A program made the translations under genes and the position numbers. The notes below the pieces were generated by a model. The model did no database searches. It saw nothing but the letters and a program-made list of their open reading frames with translations, and was not told the DNA's origin. A stretch of 52,180 bases of DNA from Pseudanabaena sp. M085S1SP2A07QC. GTDB taxonomy: Bacteria; Cyanobacteriota; Cyanobacteriia; Pseudanabaenales; Pseudanabaenaceae. The stretch is taken from NCBI GenBank assembly GCA_020404895.1, contig JADBWK010000059.1, positions 1 to 52,180 of the forward strand, in the 5' to 3' direction. This document shows positions 44,153 through 52,180 of this stretch, one piece after another (positions within the stretch are counted from its first letter, which is position 1; each line of letters starts with the position of its first letter).

Positions 44153-47100
44153 TTACATTTCAGATAGCCAAGCATTGATTTGAGTGACGAGTTCTTGGGT
44201 GCTTTTTTCTCCTGTGAATGGGCGTATTGGGATTGACTCTGTTAGGCTTTGGCAGAGTTGATGAATCGCCTCATTAGCACTTTTGCCATAAAGGGCGATC
44301 GCTAATTTCTCGACACCAAGATCGAACTTTAGATTAAGTAATTCACGCTCTAAACAAGAGACATCTTGAACTACTGGAATCCTGCGACTGATAGAGTTAA
44401 AAATTTTGTTGGTTAATTTCTTAGCAATTACATTAGGATCGCTCTCTTGTTCGAGATGGCGAATATCGACAACTAAACAGCGTATTTTGGGGTGGTCAGT
44501 ATTGCGATCAAGTTCTTTTTGGATTGCTTCACAGTCTACAAGTTGACTTTCTAAGGTTTGAATTTTGTTTGTGTTGTTTGAAGGGATGGTATCTGTAATT
44601 TCGGGATGAGTAGATGTGGGTTGAGAATGCCATGCTTCATAAAAGTCTGGATAACTCATATTTTGAGCAAAGTACCACAGAATTTTATGACATTCTCTAT
44701 ATGCTACATAGCTTTTATCTTTTAAATTAGGCTGCACCAAAAACTTAAGCATTGGAATGATTTGATTACATAGATCAGATTCCTCTATGGATTCACAAAT
44801 GTAATCTAGCAGATGTTCTTTATTCTGAATATGCCATTTGTGTGCTTTGGATTTTGGATCATCTACTTCAATAGAATTATTTTCTTTATCAATTTTTAGT
44901 TCAGACACTAGTGTTTCTATTAAGCGCAAAAGAAAACTTGTCGCTATTATATTTTTACTGTCAATCAAAAGTATATTTTTAGCAATAGTTGGTAGATCAG
45001 AAATACATTCTTGTATCTCAGATCCATCTAATTCATAAGAATATGTATCTTGTTCATAGAACTTATCCTTAAAGTAATCGTGTTCATATAAAGTAATAAT
45101 ATCCTCTAGTTTGGCAATAACATTATTTTTGTGTTCACCTAAATCTATTTTTTTAAAATTAGAGCTTATTAGAAAAGCATATTTAGGTTCAGAACCTAAT
45201 ATTGTTAGCAAAGCATCTATTGCAATAAAATTTTTAGGAGACCAAAGTCCTAAAAAATAAGCTGCACTGAAGTCACCTGATTGTGCTAGTTTTTCTAGAG
45301 ACTTAATAGCTAGATTTGAAAACAGATTATGCTTTAAAAGCAGTTTTGCAGACTCCTCTATAATCCAAGAGTTTTGATCTGTTGTATTTGTTTCAAGAAG
45401 TTCAACTAGTACTTTAGCAGCCTCATTTTCTTCACTAGAATCAATATTTATTAGAGTATTGGCAATCCAAAATTTATAAACTCCTTCCGTTTGGACTACT
45501 AGTAAATCAAACAAATAATTCTTGATATCTTCACGAGCCTTACTAATTCTAACTAGATTTTTACATATAGCCTCTAAGCTGATATAATCTTGAGGCACTT
45601 CGAGGCAGTCAAAGAAAAAATTGATACCTTTTAAATTGACTGGATCTAAAATAATTAGACATTCTGCAATTATAAATAATTGCTTCTTATTTATATCAAA
45701 TTGATTGTTAAGTTTTAGTAGTAAATTTTCTAATTCAGGAATCAATTTTGTGATAATATCTATTTTTGCTTCTTGATTGTTAGCTAATAAAAGCAGTTGT
45801 TCTATTATATCAATAATATCTTCCAAGTCATTATCTGATATTTTATTTCTTGCTATTTCTAAAATACTACTTATTAAAAATTGCTGATTTTCTGTGTTAA
45901 GAATTAATGCTAATGTCCTGAAAACTTTCTTAGCAAGATATTCATGTTTTTTTAGTAGGTCTATAAGGAATTTGGGCGTGTTTTTAAATATGGTAGGAGA
46001 TATCAAATATAATTGACATATATCGTCTAAGTCTTGATTATTAAAATTATATCTTTTATTATTCTCAAGCAAATCTATGATTTTATTTTCAGCTAATTGA
46101 TTGCTTGGATCAATAAAAGCTAAGATCTTGGCTAATTCAAAGTCTTCTAAATAGAAATTATTTATTGAACTCTCATTTTCTTCTCTATTTACATATTGAA
46201 AAATACGCTTTTCAAGATTTACAATTAGTTCCTTGACCTTAGTTTTTTTGAGTATAGATTTTACTCCTTTGCTATAGTTAGTATTGTATAAGCGACAAGG
46301 ATATTCATCCAAACCATGTATAAATGCGTAAGAAGTTATCCAAGAGATAAGTAAATTTACATATTCAATTTGACTAAATTCTGATAGACATTCTGTAGCT
46401 ATACATAAAGCTCTAAATCTATAAAAATCTCCACAGTTATCTTGAAAGAGCATTAGTTTATAAATGAGTGTTTTTTTCATGGACTTCTCATCAATATCCA
46501 TTCTACCTATCCAAAACAGAATTACATCTTTCCATTCTTGGCAAAAAACACGATATTTTTTAGGCTTTGTTGAGTCAAAATTATTTGAGTCACATTCTGT
46601 TGGAAGAAAATATTCACTATCTAAAGCTTGAACAGCTAAAGCAGCAAAATACTCTTGAAAAGACGCATGATAAAAAGCATAAACTTTTTGATCTTGTTCA
46701 TCACGCTCGATCAAAGTTAACCAACCGACACCACTAGCCAACTTAAACAAGCGATCGCCCATCTCCTTAACCGCTAAACTACGCGACAGCCGAAAACCTG
46801 CATCACTATCAATACCAGCGATCGCTAGTTTCCCTAATGCAAGATGCAATTCTTCTCGTAATGTGTCCTGAGTTAAATCCTCATCAACAATATTAGGCTT
46901 CCATTCATAAAAATAACGAACAAATAGATCATATAATCCCGCTTTCGTTTCAGGAAGTTCCGTATTCAAATCGCGATAAAAAGCCTGACACAACAAAGCC
47001 AACCGCAAAGGATTCCTTACCATATCCCGAATGCGATCGCGATTAGGTTCCTTGAGCTTAGCTTGCAAAATTGGCGCACTCTCAGGCTTCTCAGCACTAA

Positions 47101-48091
47101 CAAACCAATCTCTGATGAATTTATCCACTTGCTCAGGCGAAAAATCTCTCATTCTGAACGTATCAAAACCTGACAACCTGTTCAGATAAGCATCCCAAAC
47201 ATTTAAACGAGAAGTTAACACCACTCGCGATTGACCAATCACCTCTCTAATTTCGCGATTAATCTTCTCTAACGCATCCGCCGAAGACTTAGCCCTCATT
47301 TCATCCAAACCATCCAACAGCAACCAAATCTCACCCGATTGAAACTGTTGAAATAGATCGTTTTTTTGCTCTGCATTTACAGAATCTTTTTGCACACCTA
47401 GCGCCTCAGATAGCCATTTCCCATAGATATGCTCTTCTAGCGTTCGCTCTCGTAAATCAGCCAAGCTCACAAAAATTTGTAACTTCTGATTTTTATCCAA
47501 CTCATCAGCAATTCTTGCTAACAAAGTAGTTTTGCCAGCCCCCGCTTCACCCACGATGGTAATATGCTTATTTTTACTCTGCCGATCAGTCAGCGATTTT
47601 AAAAAATCATTATGCTCGTAAGTTTTTACTACCTTTCGTTCTTGATATTGATTGCGTTGATCTGAATCTGCTTTTTCTTGCTTACTACGAGTCTGTTCTT
47701 TGTGTTCCAAAAGATCGAGTGGCACATAAACATTCACCTCCGCACCAATAGCAGTCGCCTCTTTCCGCAATTGCCGAGCCTCTTTTTGTTTAGCCAACAT
47801 TTCCCCACAAATCGCGATCCAATTTACTATGTTTGCCTCTGTTTCATTTAAAGGCGCATCAATTACATCTTCAGGCTTTAAACCCACAGCCCCAGTAATC
47901 CAAACTAGTGAATCAAACTTAACTGATTCCCCCTTCAAGAATCGTTTTACCGTACTTAAATCAGCACCAGATCTTTCTGCTAAGTTCGCTTGTGTCCAAC
48001 CTTTTTGGTCAGGTTTATCTGGTCTTATCATTTCAGCCATAAGCAGCTTAACTTTTTGAATGCCTTCTGATGATGGTTTTACGCTGCTCAT
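44153..48091 (-). CDS. HTH-NACHT NTPase (bacterial NLR-like), candidate defence gene
   Basis: A 1312-residue STAND NTPase. Residues about 25-75 form a Xre-type HTH (GWTQANLAERSGADLSTVKR). The NACHT module has Walker A GEAGAGKTT (about 181-189), Walker B LLLDGLDEM (about 255-263), a sensor VLTSRLNVWDAY and the late FYHASFQEYFAALAVQ (about 475). Residues 500-1150 are helical, low in motifs and A+T-rich; this is probably the sensor. The C-terminal alpha/beta part (IRCLVVDIRHLEQESDPN to QINAWLSEM) resembles the C-terminal domains of cyanobacterial NACHT conflict proteins. Bacterial NACHT proteins defend against phages; this role is inferred. Toxin-antitoxin genes follow on the same strand. Confidence 0.88.
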   Translation of the reverse strand: MSSVKPSSEGIQKVKLLMAEMIRPDKPDQKGWTQANLAERSGADLSTVKRFLKGESVKFDSLVWITGAVGLKPEDVIDAPLNETEANIVNWIAICGEMLAKQKEARQLRKEATAIGAEVNVYVPLDLLEHKEQTRSKQEKADSDQRNQYQERKVVKTYEHNDFLKSLTDRQSKNKHITIVGEAGAGKTTLLARIADELDKNQKLQIFVSLADLRERTLEEHIYGKWLSEALGVQKDSVNAEQKNDLFQQFQSGEIWLLLDGLDEMRAKSSADALEKINREIREVIGQSRVVLTSRLNVWDAYLNRLSGFDTFRMRDFSPEQVDKFIRDWFVSAEKPESAPILQAKLKEPNRDRIRDMVRNPLRLALLCQAFYRDLNTELPETKAGLYDLFVRYFYEWKPNIVDEDLTQDTLREELHLALGKLAIAGIDSDAGFRLSRSLAVKEMGDRLFKLASGVGWLTLIERDEQDQKVYAFYHASFQEYFAALAVQALDSEYFLPTECDSNNFDSTKPKKYRVFCQEWKDVILFWIGRMDIDEKSMKKTLIYKLMLFQDNCGDFYRFRALCIATECLSEFSQIEYVNLLISWITSYAFIHGLDEYPCRLYNTNYSKGVKSILKKTKVKELIVNLEKRIFQYVNREENESSINNFYLEDFELAKILAFIDPSNQLAENKIIDLLENNKRYNFNNQDLDDICQLYLISPTIFKNTPKFLIDLLKKHEYLAKKVFRTLALILNTENQQFLISSILEIARNKISDNDLEDIIDIIEQLLLLANNQEAKIDIITKLIPELENLLLKLNNQFDINKKQLFIIAECLIILDPVNLKGINFFFDCLEVPQDYISLEAICKNLVRISKAREDIKNYLFDLLVVQTEGVYKFWIANTLINIDSSEENEAAKVLVELLETNTTDQNSWIIEESAKLLLKHNLFSNLAIKSLEKLAQSGDFSAAYFLGLWSPKNFIAIDALLTILGSEPKYAFLISSNFKKIDLGEHKNNVIAKLEDIITLYEHDYFKDKFYEQDTYSYELDGSEIQECISDLPTIAKNILLIDSKNIIATSFLLRLIETLVSELKIDKENNSIEVDDPKSKAHKWHIQNKEHLLDYICESIEESDLCNQIIPMLKFLVQPNLKDKSYVAYRECHKILWYFAQNMSYPDFYEAWHSQPTSTHPEITDTIPSNNTNKIQTLESQLVDCEAIQKELDRNTDHPKIRCLVVDIRHLEQESDPNVIAKKLTNKIFNSISRRIPVVQDVSCLERELLNLKFDLGVEKLAIALYGKSANEAIHQLCQSLTESIPIRPFTGEKSTQELVTQINAWLSEM

Positions 48092-48160
48092 AGCCTTTAG
48101 TGATGAGGTTGTTAATACTTTAGCAGTTACAAATACAAGCTTAAAAAAGCTAACAGGAAT

Positions 48161-48181
48161 TTAAAAGGTCATAAAAGGTCA
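48161..48181. promoter_or_regulatory. Tandem direct repeat in the divergent promoter region
   Basis: TTAAAAGGTCATAAAAGGTC: two AAAAGGTCA/C words at 10-bp spacing, that is on one face of the helix, between the NACHT gene and the DUF4258 gene. Possible operator for the NACHT protein's own HTH. Confidence 0.45.
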
Positions 48182-48261
48182 CTAACTACTGAACTAATCT
48201 GAACTGGTAAGACAGAAATATTCTAGCTAATCTGCAAGTGTTCAAATTATTTCACTAGGCA

Positions 48262-48618
48262 ATGAACACACACAAACAAATCCAACAAATCGCCGCAACT
48301 GACGAACTCCTCGATCAAGCGATCACCCTTACCCCCATCCGCAAACCCAAAGACCTCAACCACCTCCAACGCCGCCAACAACAACGCGCCATCAGCAACG
48401 ACATGATCCGCGTCGCCATCGCCTACGGACAACAACGCAGCGATCGACATGGCGCGATCGTCTACACATTAAGCGATCGCCAACTCAAAACCAGTCCCTA
48501 TGCCAAATTTACTGACACACTCAGAGGCTTGCAAGTCATCTGTTTACAGGACTTCCAAAACCTGCAAATCCTCACTACCTATTGGAACTTCGACAGCAAA
48601 CGCAAAGCCAGAAAATAG
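48262..48618 (+). CDS. DUF4258-like small protein
   Basis: A 118-residue basic protein. LNHLQRRQQQRAISNDMIRV, then AIAYGQQRSDRHGAIVYTLS and GLQVICLQDFQNLQILTTYW follow the DUF4258 pattern (H-x-R...R.I....I..AI..G ... T.Y). DUF4258 proteins resemble BrnT/RelE-like toxins. The HIP1-rich coding DNA contrasts with the A+T-rich NACHT sensor region. The next gene starts 4 nt after its stop, so the two are probably translated together. Confidence 0.7.
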   Translation: MNTHKQIQQIAATDELLDQAITLTPIRKPKDLNHLQRRQQQRAISNDMIRVAIAYGQQRSDRHGAIVYTLSDRQLKTSPYAKFTDTLRGLQVICLQDFQNLQILTTYWNFDSKRKARK

Positions 48619-48622
48619 ACCT

Positions 48623-49312
48623 ATGCAAAACTCCAAAGACCTCAGAGCCGCCTCCCAACTTCTCAAGCAAGCTCAAATCATGATCGACAAATACAATCTC
48701 CCCGCACAGCCATTTCTCCAACAATTAGGACTTCTGCAAACTCAACCCGAAACCGAAATCGTCTTTGAGAAAACTGGCGGACGGTTCCATCTCTTCAAAG
48801 CACTCGAAGAAGCCAAAGAACGAGTCGTGATCAAATGTCCTTGGGCAAGCGATCGCGCGATCGACAACGACCTCATGCTACGGCTGAACTATGCCCTCGA
48901 CCAAGGCGTACAAATCGACCTCGGCTGGGGCTACCAATACGACCTCGGTACGATCATCAAAAAAGACCATCACGGCAACCTCACCTTCACCACCGAAGGA
49001 CAATATCGCTATAGCGCCATGTCCAAACTCTTCCAACTCCAAAAACGCTACAGCGATCGCCTCCACCTCAAACTCACAGGCGGACATAGCAAATACTTTG
49101 TCTGCGATCGCCAGTTCGCCTATGTCGGCAGTCACAACATCCTCAGTGCCACCATTCCCAATCTCAAAGTTGCCTATCCCGACCTCCAAGGCGATGAAAC
49201 AGGAACGATTCACCGAAATCTAGAAATCATTCAAAAACTGATTACTCGCTACGATCAAGCGATCGATCTCACTGGTTCCAATATGCTATCAACCATGAAA
49301 TTGACTGCATGA
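48623..49312 (+). CDS. Phospholipase D-like protein with one HKD motif
   Basis: A 229-residue protein from the ATG at 48623, 4 nt after the DUF4258 stop. The C-terminal part has GGHSKYFVCDRQFAYVGSHN, the HxKx4D motif with the usual GSxN. A second HKD is absent, so it would dimerise, as in Nuc-type nucleases. TGGRFHLFKALEEAKERVVI in the N-terminal half is typical of the PLD fold. It could be a nuclease acting with the preceding toxin-like protein; no signal peptide is seen. Its last 70 bp recur as a fragment at 50128-50228. Confidence 0.8.
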   Translation: MQNSKDLRAASQLLKQAQIMIDKYNLPAQPFLQQLGLLQTQPETEIVFEKTGGRFHLFKALEEAKERVVIKCPWASDRAIDNDLMLRLNYALDQGVQIDLGWGYQYDLGTIIKKDHHGNLTFTTEGQYRYSAMSKLFQLQKRYSDRLHLKLTGGHSKYFVCDRQFAYVGSHNILSATIPNLKVAYPDLQGDETGTIHRNLEIIQKLITRYDQAIDLTGSNMLSTMKLTA

Positions 49313-49333
49313 AACCCGATATCTCCTAAGTCT

Positions 49334-49711
49334 TCAAACATCACGGCGAATACTTGATAGAGGCACAACATCACCATTCTCAATATCCTGCTGTGCCTCT
49401 CGGAAATCCGCCATAAATTTCTCGCTATACTGTACGTCCACCGTTAGCTTTAGTCCCAACCTATCTAACCACGCCGCTAACTCATACACCGCTTGACTTT
49501 TATCACTTGCGCCAAAATCTTTCACCCATTGGCGATCGCTCTCATTACCCAGCGCTGCCGCCACATGATCTAAACATAAAGGCAATAACTCAGGCTCAGG
49601 CTTTTCTTCTTCTAAAATAGCAGACACATAAGCCGCCGCTTCTTCAGGATCTTTTAGAGACTCAATTAAAAAATCTTCGTGAGATTTAACCTGTACCTTT
49701 ACGCTTTGCAT
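49334..49711 (-). CDS. Antitoxin of a RelE-like module (HigA/TIGR02684-like N-terminus)
   Basis: A 125-residue protein from the ATG at 49711 (MQSVKVQVKSHEDFLIESLK). DPEEAAAYVSAILEEEKPEP is the pattern of addiction-module antidote proteins. The usual HTH is replaced by a WVKDFGASDKSQAVYELAAW segment and an acidic tail with FREAQQDIENGDVV. It overlaps the toxin end by 26 bp. A paralogue is at 50540-50842. The longer frame to 49834 only reads the toxin gene in another phase. Confidence 0.78.
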   Translation of the reverse strand: MQSVKVQVKSHEDFLIESLKDPEEAAAYVSAILEEEKPEPELLPLCLDHVAAALGNESDRQWVKDFGASDKSQAVYELAAWLDRLGLKLTVDVQYSEKFMADFREAQQDIENGDVVPLSSIRRDV

Positions 49712-50027
49712 AGTCCCTCCAATAAGACTTAGCCAATTGAATATCGCGTTCTTGAGAACCTTTATCGCCAGCACACAACAACAGTATAACCCTTGAACCA
49801 ACTTGTCCAAAATATATACGATAGCCAGCGCCATAATTGATTCTCAACTCATATACCCCATCACCCACAAACTTAGAATCCCCAAAATTTCCTAGTGATA
49901 AACGATCTAGTCGAGCTTGAATTTTTACTCTAGCAGTGCGATCTCTTAATCTGGTAAGCCAATTTTCAAAAGGGTAATTACCGTTAGCATCTTGATACGG
50001 TTGAATATTTCTAGGGTGTGGTTCCAT
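49686..50027 (-). CDS. RelE/HigB-type toxin
   Basis: A 113-residue protein of the addiction-module killer type: NYPFENWLTRLRDRTARVKI, ARLDRLSLGNFGDSKFVGDG, VYELRINYGAGYRIYFGQVG, VILLLCAGDKGSQERDI and AKSYWRDYAKRKG. These proteins are RelE-fold mRNA interferases. It lies upstream of its antitoxin and overlaps it, toxin first. The start is ATG at 50027. Confidence 0.9.
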   Translation of the reverse strand: MEPHPRNIQPYQDANGNYPFENWLTRLRDRTARVKIQARLDRLSLGNFGDSKFVGDGVYELRINYGAGYRIYFGQVGSRVILLLCAGDKGSQERDIQLAKSYWRDYAKRKGTG

Positions 50028-50127
50028 AAGTAGTGATGTATTAGAACAGTTAAGGCACTTAAATTTAGTGTTTTGTAAGTTTCCTTCAACTGGACTAGAC
50101 TAAGCAATACCCTAAGGAAATTAAATG

Positions 50128-50228
50128 ATCGAAACCTAGAAATGATTCAAAAACTGATTACTCGCTACGACCAAGCGATCGATCTCACAAGTTCCCTAAT
50201 TTCTCAAAAAATAATATTGAGTGCTTAA
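50128..50228 (+). pseudogene. 3' fragment of a second PLD gene
   Basis: Reads RNLEMIQKLITRYDQAIDLT, then SSLISQKIILSA and TAA. About 62 bp are nearly identical to the 3' end of the PLD gene at about 49214-49275. The rest of the copy is gone. It shows that the PLD-toxin-antitoxin unit was duplicated. Confidence 0.85.
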
Positions 50229-50235
50229 ATTCTCT

Positions 50236-50344
50236 ATATAGCAACGTAAGAGATAGATAGGACAATTCAAAACCCAAAAGATGGCAGAGCTTCGCTCTGC
50301 CATCTTTTGGGTTTTATGTCCTAAGCAAAGCTTACATTGCTATA
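50236..50344. repeat. Family A element, copy 3
   Basis: ATATAGCAACGTAAGAGATA at left, AAGCTTACATTGCTATA at right, core hairpin the same as copy 1 and opposite in orientation. It contains the unoccupied TGTCCTAAGCAAAG junction that in copy 2 is split by family B. Confidence 0.88.
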
Positions 50345-50366
50345 GCTCAACTTTCTGAAGCAGTGC

Positions 50367-50543
50367 TTATTCAGACATCAGTAAATCATCCTCAACAGGT
50401 TCGAGATAAAGCGCGATCGCCTCATGAATATTTTCGAGAGCCTCCTCAACAGAGTCGCCTTCACTGATACACCCTTGCAAAGAAGGCACATAAACCGTAA
50501 AGCCTAGATCTTCACTCGGCTCAAGAATAACTTGAAATTTCAT
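50367..50543 (-). CDS. Short HicB-like antitoxin
   Basis: A 58-residue protein reading MKFQVILEPSEDLGFTVYVP, then SLQGCISEGDSVEEALENIH and EAIALYLEPVEDDLLMSE. This is a complete HicB fold of the shorter kind. Its ATG overlaps the stop of the antitoxin paralogue by 4 bp, showing co-translation. No HicA follows; a family A element lies 22 bp beyond. Confidence 0.82.
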   Translation of the reverse strand: MKFQVILEPSEDLGFTVYVPSLQGCISEGDSVEEALENIHEAIALYLEPVEDDLLMSE

Positions 50544-50842
50544 GCTTGATCCAATTGCCTGACACTTACCGTCAATTTTAGCCCCAACTTATCTAACCAC
50601 GTCGCTAACTCATACACCGCTTGGCTTTTATCACTTGCGCCAAAATCTTTCACCCATTGGCGATCGCCATCACCACCCAAAGCTGATGCCACATCATCAA
50701 TCGCCGAAGCCAACAACTCAGGCTCAGGCTCAGATTCCTCCAAAATTGCCGCAATATAGCCAGCCGCCCTATCAGGATCTTTGAGCGAATTAACTAAATA
50801 CTCTTGATAATCTCTACTAGTCGGAACCTTCACGCTTTGCAT
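50540..50842 (-). CDS. Second antitoxin paralogue
   Basis: A 100-residue paralogue of the 49334-49711 protein: MQSVKVPTSRDYQEYLVNSL, then DPDRAAGYIAAILEESEPEP and DRQWVKDFGASDKSQAVYEL. The acidic tail of the first copy is missing. Its toxin partner upstream is truncated, so it may neutralise the neighbouring toxin or act as an anti-addiction protein. Confidence 0.85.
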   Translation of the reverse strand: MQSVKVPTSRDYQEYLVNSLKDPDRAAGYIAAILEESEPEPELLASAIDDVASALGGDGDRQWVKDFGASDKSQAVYELATWLDKLGLKLTVSVRQLDQA

Positions 50843-50997
50843 AATCTCTCCAATACTCTTTAGCTAACTTAATATCTCGATCCTGCGTACTCTTATCACC
50901 ACCACACAGCAACAGCACCACCACAGAGCCAACTTGTCCAAAATAAATCCGATAACCCGCACCATAATCGATCTTGAGTTCGCATACACCCTGTCAA
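50817..50997 (-). pseudogene. Truncated second RelE-like toxin
   Basis: Reads GVCELKIDYGAGYRIYFGQV, GSVVVLLLCGGDKSTQDRDI and KLAKEYWRDYAKREGSD, the C-terminal half of the toxin at 49686-50027. An in-frame stop precedes it and the N-terminal half is missing. It overlaps the second antitoxin start as in the intact module. Confidence 0.88.
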
Positions 50998-51149
50998 ATA
51001 ACTTCAGTCAATTTTGTTGAAGCAGTTCAGATAATATACCTAAGTTACCAAGATTATTGATAGAAAGAGCAACACGCCTCCTATCATCAACCATATAATC
51101 GAGGACTACCTACTAATCATCTAAACTGATAGCCTTACTCATAAATGTT

Positions 51150-51881
51150 ATGCCCGATCGCCTCCAAAAAATTCTCTCTAGACACGGAATTGCTTCGCGC
51201 CGAGAAGCAGAACAGATGATTTTGGCGGGACGGGTTGCAGTGAATGGGAACAAAGTTACTGAATTAGGAACGAAAGCCGATCCTGAAAGCGATCGCATTA
51301 AAATTGATGGCAAGTTACTCCAAACCAATGCACCAAAATTTGTCTATCTATTACTTAATAAGCCCATAGGCGTAATGAGCACCTGTGATGATCCTCAAGG
51401 TCGAAAGACCGTTTTAGACATTCTGCCATCACAGTATCGACATGTTTATCCAGTCGGACGGCTGGACTATAACAGTAGTGGAGCGTTGATCTTGACTAAT
51501 AATGGAGATTTTGCGAATTACCTAATGCATCCCCGTCATCATGTTCCCAAGACCTATGAGGTTTGGGTTAAAGATATACCTAGCGATCGCGTCATTAAAC
51601 AGTGGCAAGATGGGGTTATCCTTGACGGCAAACTTACGCTGCCTGCGTCTGTAAATATTCGGCAAATTGAACGCTGTAAATACCAAACTCCACGTACCCA
51701 ATTGCAGATAGTTTTGTCTGAAGGGCGCAACCGCCAAATTCGTCGGGTTGCCGAGCAGTTAGGTCATCCTGTCTTATCGTTACATCGCGTGGCGATCGCG
51801 ACTATTTCACTTGAAACTCTTAAGGTCGGGTCATATCGACCACTAATCGATCAAGAAATCGAAACATTATGTCCAATCTAA
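51150..51881 (+). CDS. RsuA/RluB-family pseudouridine synthase
   Basis: rRNA pseudouridine synthase of 243 residues, close to RluB/RsuA size. An S4 RNA-binding domain (DRLQKILSRHGIASRREAEQ, ILAGRVAVNGNKV) is followed by the catalytic domain with KPIGVMSTCDDPQGRKTVLD, the catalytic aspartate in VGRLDYNSSGALILTNNGD and LSEGRNRQIRRVAEQLGHPV. The closest named types act on 23S U2605 (RluB) or 16S U516 (RsuA); the sequence alone does not settle which. The start is MPDRLQKIL. Confidence 0.92.
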   Translation: MPDRLQKILSRHGIASRREAEQMILAGRVAVNGNKVTELGTKADPESDRIKIDGKLLQTNAPKFVYLLLNKPIGVMSTCDDPQGRKTVLDILPSQYRHVYPVGRLDYNSSGALILTNNGDFANYLMHPRHHVPKTYEVWVKDIPSDRVIKQWQDGVILDGKLTLPASVNIRQIERCKYQTPRTQLQIVLSEGRNRQIRRVAEQLGHPVLSLHRVAIATISLETLKVGSYRPLIDQEIETLCPI

Positions 51882-52007
51882 AAAGAATTTACATTGCACC
51901 TCAGCTCAAGATACAGTAAGTAATATAGCTGTTGGTATGTAGTGTGTAGTGCAGTAATTTATTGTAAAAACCTTGCAGAATGTTATATTACTTTACGTTA
52001 GGTAATA

Positions 52008-52153
52008 TAACCCAAGTTGCTATCTATTAAAAACCGTCTCAAAACAAGTTAAAAACAGCCTATCTAAGTGCTAAACAACGCTTTTTTTGTATAAAAATCT
52101 AACATTTTTTATTTTGATTTTAGTTTTGAATGAATAGGTAGCAACTTGGGTTA
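52008..52153. mobile_element. 146-bp miniature element with TAACCCAAGTTGCTA ends
   Basis: Inverted ends TAACCCAAGTTGCTATCTAT and ATAGGTAGCAACTTGGGTTA (one mismatch in 21 bp) enclose about 104 bp of A+T-rich DNA without a gene. The ends match those of the transposase at the left edge of the window, a possible helper. A hairpin TTATATTAC/GTAATATAA sits immediately left (about 51983-52010). The rest of 51882-52180 holds nothing recognised. Confidence 0.75.
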
Positions 52154-52180
52154 TTATAATTACATCAGGTTACTTAAATC

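Noticed and set aside
48878-49213. Long frames antisense and out of phase within the PLD gene
   Set aside because: They are shadows caused by high G+C and HIP1-rich codons; the HKD motif fixes the real frame.
49712-49834. Upstream extension of the antitoxin frame
   Set aside because: It reads the toxin gene in another phase; MQSVKV at 49711 matches the start of the paralogue at 50842.

Overview
The window looks like chromosomal DNA of a filamentous or Pseudanabaena-like cyanobacterium. The octamer GCGATCGC (HIP1) is scattered through most genes and even forms part of a tRNA. Several genes are cyanobacterial hallmarks: an AgrE-type arginine dihydrolase/ornithine cyclodeaminase, a CruA/CruP-family lycopene cyclase homologue, a UPF0367 protein, MntC-type manganese transport and XisH/XisI. 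The genus is inference; there is no rRNA in the window.

Layout. 0-8.3 kb: housekeeping genes (mdh, rodA, UPF0367, an ECF-type ATPase) and a manganese-type ABC operon (mntC-ATPase-permease, minus strand) whose promoter sits between two perfect 22-bp inverted arms; then xisI and a broken xisH. 8.3-11.3 kb: an AT-rich block with no HIP1 site, carrying a superfamily 1 helicase and a DUF2290-like partner, a candidate acquired defence pair. 11.3-16.7 kb: FAD enzymes (CruA/CruP homologue, carotenoid isomerase/RetSat-like, COG2907-like amine oxidase). 16.7-19.6 kb: decayed genes (IS4-like transposase, porin N-terminus) and two PD-(D/E)XK-type nucleases. 19.6-31.4 kb: M23 peptidase, pmbA/tldE, tRNA-Arg(CCU), agrE, a possible small RNA, moaA, ilvE, a Rieske oxygenase and recG. 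31.5-37 kb: IS1-like remnant and an xdhA-xdhB-xdhC cluster, which needs the molybdenum cofactor whose synthesis starts with MoaA. 37.2-42.5 kb: ispF, a family-5 solute-binding lipoprotein and an RCK-pore-RCK ion channel with an altered filter. 42.5-51 kb: an island of conflict genes: Phd-like antitoxin, DUF2283, HepT/MNT, HicB, a 1312-residue HTH-NACHT protein, DUF4258, a PLD-like protein and a partly duplicated RelE/antitoxin module. 51.1-51.9 kb: an RsuA/RluB pseudouridine synthase.

The most striking feature is a dense population of intergenic perfect hairpins, more than 20. Most have 3-nt loops (TTC, GAA, AAA, TTT or TAC), and many have outer arms ending in TAAAACC(C/A)AAA and its complement. 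Two shells can be recognised as miniature transposable elements, here called A and B. One B copy is nested in an A copy with a visible TA target duplication, and one hairpin interrupts a dead transposase. Inner stems differ between copies but stay self-complementary. At least twelve genes end within about 35 nt of such a hairpin, and in four the stop codon lies inside or at the edge of the element.

All family names rest on reading motifs by eye; no database search was run.
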